From: an uncultured bacterium
GTDB lineage: Bacteria; Patescibacteriota; Patescibacteriia; UBA1558; GWA2-36-10
Reading direction: 5' to 3'
DNA: 20,297 nt
Assembly (NCBI GenBank): GCA_903876815.1
Contig: CAIRBL010000069.1
Coordinates: forward strand, 1-20,297
In this document: positions 14,739 through 20,297 of the stretch, one piece after another
Position numbering within the stretch: position 1 is the first letter of the stretch
How the letters are laid out: the number at the start of each line of letters is the position of its first letter
The notes under the pieces: model-generated
Database searches by the model: none
Told to the model about the DNA's origin: nothing
The model's input: the letters and a program-made list of their open reading frames with translations, nothing else
Translations under genes and position numbers: made by a program

Positions 14739-14747
14739 TGCTAAAAT
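14739..14747 (+). promoter_or_regulatory. Extended -10 promoter of the first O-antigen ligase-like gene
   Basis: TGCTAAAAT (TG-n-TAAAAT) ends 12 bases before the ATG at 14760, giving a leader of about 6 bases without a Shine-Dalgarno. No clear -35 is present. Confidence 0.45.
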
Positions 14748-14759
14748 AAGCTTAAACTT

Positions 14760-16175
14760 ATGTTATCACATTCTTTTATAAAAACCAAGATAAATTGGCG
14801 CCAAATTTTACTCCTAATTTTAAGCTTTTTTGCCCTTAGATTATTGTCTTTTTTGCTCAAAAACAACCAAATTGGCCAAGATATTTTCGTTTGGCTCAAT
14901 GTTTTAGCGCTGGCAATTTTGTTTTACAAAAATCAAACACTAGCTTGGTATTACTTATTATTGGAGTTTATTTTAGGTGGTGCTGGTTTATTTTTTCAAA
15001 GTTTTTCTTTGTCCTTAAGGACGATTCTCACGCTAGAGTTTTTAAGTCTTTATTTTTTGACTGACTTCAAAATATTTAAAAAAGATTTTTGGTATCACAA
15101 TAAAAAAATATTATTCACTTTTTTATTATTTTTTATTTTTTTAATTGTTAGTACTTATTTGGGCTTCAAAAACAACCACAACACATTATTTATTATCCAA
15201 GATATTTTACCTTTTATTTTTTTCTTGTTAATAATCCCGGCTAAAGAATATTTTTCCCATGAAAAAATATCTTCTCATCTGCTCAATTGGCTCTTAGCTT
15301 TTGTGACCGCCTCCAGTTTGTGGTCAATTTTTAATCTACTAATTTTTAGAGCTGGATTTAGTGTTCTACACTCACCGTATTACAATTGGCTGAGAGATTT
15401 TACTTTAGCTAAAGTCACTTATTTAGATGCTGGCTTTTGGCGCATTGTTTTTCCTGAACATTTATTATTGGTCCCTGCTATTTTATTTTTAGTTTATCTT
15501 TATTTACAGACTAAAAATAAAATAATTTTACTATTTTTGAGTTTGGCCAATATTATTTTAGCCTTAAATATTTCTCGTGCTTATTTATTGGCTTTATTAG
15601 CCGGCTTATTAGTTGTAAAATACCAAACAAAAATTTTTATTTGGTTAAAAGTTTGTACTATTACTTTATTTAGTTTTATTTTCGTATTTTTTATCATCAA
15701 TTTAAGCGTCAGCGCTGGAAATAATCTTGGCCTAAATATTTTGGGTTTAAGGCTGCCAGGCATCAGTCAAATTAATACTGATCCAAGTGCTAATAATCGC
15801 CTGCAATTGCTTGAACCAATCTGGGAAAATATCAAAAACTCGCCTGTCTTTGGACAAGGTCTAGGGCTTAATATAAATTTTATAAACAATGCCGGACAAA
15901 ATATAAGCACCCGCCATTTTGATTGGGGCTACTTAGAAATTTGGGCTAAATTTGGCCTAATTTTTCTAGTATTTTTTATCAGTCTTTGGCTAATACTGAT
16001 CAAAAATCTATTACAACAAACAAAAAAACAAGCCCTTGCTTTGGCTTGTGTAGCTGCGCTTTCGGCTATCTTAATTTCAAATATCTGGGCTCAAACCACT
16101 CTGCATATTTTAGGGACTATCTTTTTTAGCCTGAGCTTTGCCTTTAGTCAAAATTTAAAGGCAAAAAATCTTTAA
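14760..16175 (+). CDS. O-antigen ligase/polymerase-like membrane protein (Wzy_C type)
   Basis: 471 residues, about eleven to twelve membrane helices. Family signs: a helix with ISRAYLLAL (271-279), then a large outer loop with SANNRLQLLEPIWENIKNSPVFGQGLG (343-369), in which Arg347 and the GxGLG turn are typical, and FDWGYLEIWAKFGLIFLVFF (387-406). Proteins of this group join or polymerise polyprenyl-linked glycan repeat units at the outer face of the membrane, or attach glycan to lipid A or proteins. As CPR cells are not known to make lipid A, a polymerase or a protein/cell-wall ligase is likelier. The 3' end overlaps the convergent CapA-like gene by 32 bases. A second member of the family lies at 17231-18511. 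Confidence 0.8.
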   Translation: MLSHSFIKTKINWRQILLLILSFFALRLLSFLLKNNQIGQDIFVWLNVLALAILFYKNQTLAWYYLLLEFILGGAGLFFQSFSLSLRTILTLEFLSLYFLTDFKIFKKDFWYHNKKILFTFLLFFIFLIVSTYLGFKNNHNTLFIIQDILPFIFFLLIIPAKEYFSHEKISSHLLNWLLAFVTASSLWSIFNLLIFRAGFSVLHSPYYNWLRDFTLAKVTYLDAGFWRIVFPEHLLLVPAILFLVYLYLQTKNKIILLFLSLANIILALNISRAYLLALLAGLLVVKYQTKIFIWLKVCTITLFSFIFVFFIINLSVSAGNNLGLNILGLRLPGISQINTDPSANNRLQLLEPIWENIKNSPVFGQGLGLNINFINNAGQNISTRHFDWGYLEIWAKFGLIFLVFFISLWLILIKNLLQQTKKQALALACVAALSAILISNIWAQTTLHILGTIFFSLSFAFSQNLKAKNL

Positions 16176-17244
16176 ACTCAAAATCTAGCTTGGAATTTTG
16201 AATTAAACTCTTTATAAAAATATCTTTAGTTTCTTGACTCATCAATTCTGCTTGAGCCAGTTTTATTTTGACTGGATGCAACTCAATTTTGTCTCCTGTG
16301 GCATCTAAAATTAATTTTAAACTGAGGCCTTGTTGAGTTTCTGTAGAAAAATATTGATCAAAAATAAAATTACCCAAAGAATAAAAAATATATTTATTTT
16401 TATATTGTTCAATGTCTTGCACTACGTGAGGATGATGACCAATGATCAAGTCTACGCCTGAATCTATCAGTTTATGAGCTAAAATTTCTTGGCTACCACT
16501 GTGCTTGGTATTATATTCCGTTCCCCAGTGCACAAACACAATATCCAAAACATTATCCTCTGTCTGCTGACTAATATTCTTTAAAGCTTTCAGCTCATCA
16601 AAATCAGCGCCAAAATCATAAAGGCCAAATAAATTTATTTCTTGACCATTTTTACTAATTCGGACTGCTTTGTCTTGCCCAGAATTTCTATTTTGTCCAA
16701 AGCCAATGATATTATTTTGTGCTAAATATTTTTTGGTTTCTGTTTCTGCTCCCACATAAGGATCATTGGTATGATTATTAGCTTGTGATAAATAATCAAA
16801 ACCAACACCCGCTACAACTTCGGCTTTGTTGGGCGAAAAAGAAAAACGTACCGTGTTGTTTGGCACAATAAAATAATTTTTGATAATCGGTCCTTCTAAA
16901 TTTCCAATCGTAAAATCAGCTGAAGCTAAAAAATCTTTTATTTTTAAAAAAGGGTATTCTTCGTCTTTGGCTTGCTTACTCAAAAAATCAACATGGCGCG
17001 CTAACATGATGTCACCCACAAAAACTAACTCAGTAACTGGCGTGCTGGTCACAAAAGCTTGAAGCGTATCTTGGCCTAAATTTGCGTTGAGTTCTAAAAT
17101 TGCCTCTGTTTTAGTCAAATTTATCGCCGGCGCCAAAGAGGACTCGAATAATTTTGTGTTATTTTTTGCCAAAATCAAACCCGTTGTTAACAACAACGAA
17201 GATAAACCAAAAAGACAAATAATAAAGTATTTATGTCTGATCAT
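16144..17244 (-). CDS. CapA-family protein (PGA_cap metallophosphatase-like)
   Basis: 366 residues from the ATG at 17242-17244; a TTG four codons upstream is also possible, but the ATG is preferred. An N-terminal signal anchor (about 6-26) puts the domain outside. Family motifs in order: FVGDIMLAR (75-83), NLEGPI (115-120), QANNHTND (154-161), VFVHWGTEY (236-244), IGHHPHVVQ (268-276) and YSLGNFIFDQ (288-297). The Asp, Asn and His residues of these match the two-metal site of the calcineurin-like fold. CapA/PgsA members are linked to poly-gamma-glutamate or capsule production; the precise reaction is unsettled. It overlaps the upstream polymerase gene by 14 bases and is the last gene of the flippase operon. 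Confidence 0.88.
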   Translation of the reverse strand: MIRHKYFIICLFGLSSLLLTTGLILAKNNTKLFESSLAPAINLTKTEAILELNANLGQDTLQAFVTSTPVTELVFVGDIMLARHVDFLSKQAKDEEYPFLKIKDFLASADFTIGNLEGPIIKNYFIVPNNTVRFSFSPNKAEVVAGVGFDYLSQANNHTNDPYVGAETETKKYLAQNNIIGFGQNRNSGQDKAVRISKNGQEINLFGLYDFGADFDELKALKNISQQTEDNVLDIVFVHWGTEYNTKHSGSQEILAHKLIDSGVDLIIGHHPHVVQDIEQYKNKYIFYSLGNFIFDQYFSTETQQGLSLKLILDATGDKIELHPVKIKLAQAELMSQETKDIFIKSLIQNSKLDFEFKDFLPLNFD

Positions 17245-18511
17245 TATTTTGCGCAATAACTAGCAGACCAAGAAAAATAAAAAATAGAACGCTTAAATCA
17301 TTTTTAAAATAAGGCACATCAACCAAACCATGAGTAATCCAGGTGATAAAAAATAAAGTTAGCGGCCAAGCTAAAAGATGCTTTTTAACAAATAGTTTTT
17401 TAAGAGCTTGAATAATATAAAATACAAGAAAAATAAAAACTAGCAGGCCAAATAAACCTAGCTCTACCCAAAAATTTAAAAAAATATTATGTGGGTACAA
17501 AAAAATTTCCAACCAAGTAATTTGATGATACTGCGCCATCAAAATTTGATAATGATTCAAACCCGCACCAAAGAAAAAATGATCTTTTAATAAGCTAATA
17601 GTTTCTTGCCATTGCAAACCACGGACAGCTAGTGAGCTGGTAAAATGGCTAGCTGTTGGCCAAAATAAATCATGAAAAGCTTGTGTAAAATATATTTTTA
17701 CTGGTGAAAAAAACAGCACAAAAAATCCACCGGCCAATAATATTGCCTGATAAATTTTTTGTTTAATTTTACAAAAGATAAAGATCAAAATAGCTAAGGC
17801 TAAAGCTATCAAAGCACCTTCACTATGCGCAGCCAAAACTACTAGCAAGCCAGCAACAGAAACTAACAAATAAACTATTCTCTCTCCTCTATTTTTTATC
17901 TTAAAACTCAAAGCAAACAAAAAAGCTGAAATCGGCGCTATCAATAAAGCCAAAGCATTAGGATAGGAAAACGGACCAGTCAATCTTTTGATATTTGGCA
18001 AATTATACGCAGCTGGTAAATTCCAAGCACTAAAATACTGCCAAAGACAAATGCAAGCTAGATAAAAAATTAACCCAGCGAGAGCCCAAAAAATAATACG
18101 TAAATCTTTATTTCTTTTAAAATTATACACGAAGAGCAAGAAAAACATCAGACTTTCTAAAAAATAAGCTCGCCACAAACCTAAAGCGCTCATGTTAAAA
18201 TTGACCAACAAGGCGACTACAGAAATTATTAACCAAGCTGCTAATAAATATTTTAATTTTTTATCTAGGGGGTTAATGTTTGGGTTTTGCCAAAAATAAT
18301 TTATTCTTTCCCATTTAGCATCTTTAGCTAGCCAAAAAATAAACAGCGACAAAATCATCAACTCCAAAACAGTAGAAGGAAAACCAAAAAAATCTAAGCG
18401 CCACAAATAACTTGGTAAAAGAAAAATGATTAACGCCAAGGCTAACTGAAAGTGTCGGTGCGCTATCCCTAAGAAAAAAACAATAAATAAAATAGCTAAA
18501 ATTTCTGACAT
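17231..18511 (-). CDS. O-antigen ligase/polymerase-like membrane protein (second copy)
   Basis: 426 residues, about twelve membrane helices. Family signs: GPFSYPNALALLIAP (179-193), the loop with AVRGLQWQETISLLKDHFFFGAGLN (295-319), containing Arg297, and LYPHNIFLNFWVELGLFGLL (338-357) with the Pro-His-Asn often seen in WaaL/Wzy-type proteins. It is a better match to the classical ligase pattern than the gene at 14760-16175. The ATG overlaps the flippase stop (TAATG), so translation is coupled. With the flippase and CapA-like genes it forms one operon for export and assembly of a surface glycan. Whether it polymerises or ligates cannot be told from sequence. Confidence 0.86.
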   Translation of the reverse strand: MSEILAILFIVFFLGIAHRHFQLALALIIFLLPSYLWRLDFFGFPSTVLELMILSLFIFWLAKDAKWERINYFWQNPNINPLDKKLKYLLAAWLIISVVALLVNFNMSALGLWRAYFLESLMFFLLFVYNFKRNKDLRIIFWALAGLIFYLACICLWQYFSAWNLPAAYNLPNIKRLTGPFSYPNALALLIAPISAFLFALSFKIKNRGERIVYLLVSVAGLLVVLAAHSEGALIALALAILIFIFCKIKQKIYQAILLAGGFFVLFFSPVKIYFTQAFHDLFWPTASHFTSSLAVRGLQWQETISLLKDHFFFGAGLNHYQILMAQYHQITWLEIFLYPHNIFLNFWVELGLFGLLVFIFLVFYIIQALKKLFVKKHLLAWPLTLFFITWITHGLVDVPYFKNDLSVLFFIFLGLLVIAQNNDQT

Positions 18512-19935
18512 TAGTCTTTATTTAATAGTTGTTTAAATAAATCTTTATCAATTGCCTTAAAAACATACAAAGCCAGTAAATAGACCACTAAAGCTATCAA
18601 GCCCACAAATACAAAAGGCAAAGCACGGCTGAGCCAGGCAAAGAAAAAAGCCAACAACATCGCTTCACCAACTTTATAAACAATGGTTAAGTCGCTTTTG
18701 ATGTGAAGATTTTTTTTGATAACAGACCAAGCAAAAATCCAAAGTAAAATTTCTACCACAACCGTCATCCAGGCCGCTGCCCAATAACCAAATAAGGGAA
18801 TCAAAATAAAATATCCCAGCAAGCCGACTAAAGCCACGATAAAAAAGTATTTCACCATTTCTTTTTGCGCAGAAATCGCTACCACCAAATAAGTAAACAT
18901 AGTGCCGAAATAAATCGCTACGGTAGCAAGAATCAAAACATTTAAAATGGGTCCTGAGGCAGCAAAATCCGCTCCCGCTAAAGCAACCATCAAGGGCGTA
19001 CTAACAAGCCACACAAACAAAAGCATAGCACCAGCTAAAAGCACAAAAAAATTAAAAGTGTTTTGCCAAATATTTTTAAGCTCCTCAAAATTTTTGGCTA
19101 CATATGCTGCTGTGAACAATGGCAAAATTAAACTCATAAACATATGAGGAAAAGTAGTCAAAACTTCCAAAACCCGATAAGGTGCGCCGTATAAACCCAC
19201 CTCTTCTGGGCTAGCATAAGCTGATAAAATCAAAGTGTCAGCTTTGAAATAAACTAAATTTAAAACAACCGTCAAAGCCAGCGGCCAAGTGGCTATTAAT
19301 ATTTTTTTCCAATAAATAAAGTCCCAAGCAAAATTTAAATGTACGTGTTTTTGCAAAAAGAAAAACAACAATATAAAAGAAATTCCTTGCGTGACTGAAT
19401 TCCAAAGCAAAACCGAAGACAAGCTTCCACTGTTAAAAAATAAATACACTAAAACAAAAAAATAAACTGACTTGTTTAAAAAATCAGCCATCGCTACTTT
19501 TGGCATTTCTAATTTTTTAGCAAAAACTGCTGATAAAGTAGAAACTAAGCTCTGAAAAAAGAAAGCGAGTAAAAAATAAATTATATTGCTTTTTACAGCT
19601 TGATCATATGGTAAAAAATAAACCATCAATGGCGCTAGACCCAAAAAAAATAATGAGGCAAAAAAACGAATAGTAAAAATATTATTAACCGCCTTTGTTT
19701 CTCCGTCTTTATTTTTGGCCTCAGATATTTCACGCAAAAGAGTCAGGTAAAGTCCTAAGTCAGCAAAAATCACAAAAGTTTGGACAAAAGCAAAAATAGT
19801 AGTATAAAAACCAAAGTTTGTAGTGCCTAAAATACGGGTTATTAAACCTAAATTTAAGACGCCGATTAAGATGCCGACCGCCCGAATAAGGGTCTGCCAT
19901 AAAGTATTAGAAAATATCTTGTTTGCTGTGGACAT
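18511..19935 (-). CDS. Oligosaccharide flippase (Wzx/MATE-like)
   Basis: 474 residues from the ATG at 19933-19935 (MSTANKIFSNTLWQTLIRAVG), about fourteen membrane helices. The start NTLWQTLIRAVGILIGVLNL and GTTNFGFYTTIFAFVQTFVIFADLGL are typical of polysaccharide-transport proteins of the MOP superfamily, which flip polyprenyl-linked sugar units across the membrane. An in-frame ATG at 19977 was not used because it lies inside the recA terminator hairpin and adds 14 residues that fit nothing. A TATAAT 6 bases before the chosen ATG implies a leaderless mRNA. It is the first gene of the operon with the second polymerase and the CapA-like gene. Confidence 0.88.
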   Translation of the reverse strand: MSTANKIFSNTLWQTLIRAVGILIGVLNLGLITRILGTTNFGFYTTIFAFVQTFVIFADLGLYLTLLREISEAKNKDGETKAVNNIFTIRFFASLFFLGLAPLMVYFLPYDQAVKSNIIYFLLAFFFQSLVSTLSAVFAKKLEMPKVAMADFLNKSVYFFVLVYLFFNSGSLSSVLLWNSVTQGISFILLFFFLQKHVHLNFAWDFIYWKKILIATWPLALTVVLNLVYFKADTLILSAYASPEEVGLYGAPYRVLEVLTTFPHMFMSLILPLFTAAYVAKNFEELKNIWQNTFNFFVLLAGAMLLFVWLVSTPLMVALAGADFAASGPILNVLILATVAIYFGTMFTYLVVAISAQKEMVKYFFIVALVGLLGYFILIPLFGYWAAAWMTVVVEILLWIFAWSVIKKNLHIKSDLTIVYKVGEAMLLAFFFAWLSRALPFVFVGLIALVVYLLALYVFKAIDKDLFKQLLNKD

Positions 19936-19937
19936 AT

Positions 19938-19950
19938 GGCTATTATAGCC
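19938..19950 (-). promoter_or_regulatory. Flippase operon -10 box inside a palindrome
   Basis: TATAAT (minus, 19942-19947) ends 6 bases before the ATG at 19935 and is centred in the perfect inverted repeat GGCTAT-T-ATAGCC. The -35 region falls on the T-run of the recA terminator, with no good match. The palindrome could be an operator or chance. Confidence 0.5.
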
Positions 19951-19962
19951 TAAAAATAAGGA

Positions 19963-19991
19963 TAAAAAAAGCCCCAAGCAAACGCTTGGGG
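19963..19991 (-). terminator. Intrinsic terminator of recA
   Basis: On the minus strand CCCCAAGC, loop GTTT, GCTTGGGG form an 8-bp stem followed by C and seven T. It starts 15 bases after the recA stop codon. Confidence 0.92.
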
Positions 19992-20006
19992 TGGGAGGAC
20001 TTTGCT

Positions 20007-20297
20007 CTATTCAATTTCTCTTGCTTTATATTCAACCCAGACTTTTTTCTTAATATCTTTTAATAAATCTTTATTGGCTTTCAAATAAGCTTTAGCTGTT
20101 TCTCTACCTACGCCTAATTTAGTTTCACCGTAGCTATAAGAATTACCAGCTTTGCTAATCACGCCAAAATTTAAACCAACATCCGCAACGCGCAGCGAAA
20201 AATCACCAATTTCGTGGTTACCGGCAAGGATAACACGGTGGGCAAGCTTGCCATGGGAATGCTCCAGAAGAGCCAGGCGAACCTGGAAATGGCTCAG
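20007..20297 (-). CDS. recA: RecA recombinase, C-terminal end (5' side outside window, possibly chimeric)
   Basis: The frame is open from the window edge to TAG at 20007-20009 (96 residues). From about 20183 down it reads DVGLNFGVISKAG, then NSYSYGETKLGVGRETAKAY, LKANKDLL and KKVW, a good match to the end of the RecA core (usual pattern KxGxxYSYGxxKLGxGRExAKxFL) and the C-terminal domain; the protein ends in YKAREIE. Upstream of that point the frame encodes LSHFQVRLALLEHSHGK and HRVILAGNHEIGDFSLRVA, which do not match the expected VAPPF...FDI...GI...GxxLD block, and the DNA becomes GC-rich. RecA drives strand exchange and LexA cleavage in the cytosol. The C-terminal call is firm; the first 38 codons may not belong to RecA. 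Confidence 0.82.
   Translation of the reverse strand: MSHFQVRLALLEHSHGKLAHRVILAGNHEIGDFSLRVADVGLNFGVISKAGNSYSYGETKLGVGRETAKAYLKANKDLLKDIKKKVWVEYKAREIE

Noticed and set aside
20007..20297. Intein in RecA
   Set aside because: The segment before the RecA match lacks the usual C-terminal His-Asn junction, and the junction is not at a usual RecA intein site. Not excluded without the upstream sequence.

Overview
The window looks like a low-GC genome fragment from a Patescibacteria/CPR bacterium, probably of the Parcubacteria type. The reasons are: short AT-rich gaps between genes; start codons that mostly lack a Shine-Dalgarno sequence, with two promoters placed so that the mRNA would be leaderless; many small membrane proteins; a conserved 170-residue protein of a kind I associate with CPR genomes; and a compact surface-polysaccharide locus. 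The standard code fits, because TGA is not read through. The lineage is inferred from style and not from a marker tree.

Positions 1-7011 (all minus strand) hold five genes for repeat-rich, mostly beta-type proteins. In transcription order they are: a 245-residue protein with a twin-arginine (Tat) signal; a 545-residue paralogue with the same Tat signal and four inserted repeats of about 75 residues; an 886-residue protein with kelch-like blades and the same repeat family; a lysozyme-like (glucosaminidase-type) protein with an acidic tail; and a Sec-signal protein with VW...TRTLT...FGTL repeats that runs off the left edge. Several resemble phage tail or virion structural proteins.

Positions 7096-10219 (minus) look like one operon: a CaCA-type cation exchanger, a DUF2177 membrane protein, a conserved 170-residue protein, TatC, TatA and a small two-helix membrane protein. 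The Tat pore genes therefore lie directly upstream of two genes whose products carry textbook Tat signals. A strong promoter overlapping a perfect inverted repeat separates the two blocks. This linked translocase and cargo set is the best candidate here for an undescribed system, perhaps a Tat-exported surface fibre or attachment structure built from phage-like parts.

Positions 10239-11384 hold a GC-rich P-loop kinase-like gene with a strong Shine-Dalgarno and its own terminator, probably acquired by transfer, and a cupin gene with its own promoter and terminator. Positions 11486-19977 are a surface glycan region: a GT-C-type membrane glycosyltransferase (+), tRNA-Ser(CGA) (-), an unknown acidic protein (-), an O-antigen ligase/polymerase-like protein (+), and a minus-strand operon of flippase, second polymerase/ligase and CapA-like protein. 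These could make, polymerise, flip and attach a capsule or S-layer glycan.

The right edge carries the 3' end of recA with its terminator. The last ~110 bases are GC-rich and do not match RecA, so they may mark an assembly join or a rearrangement. No stretch over 300 bases lacks a gene.
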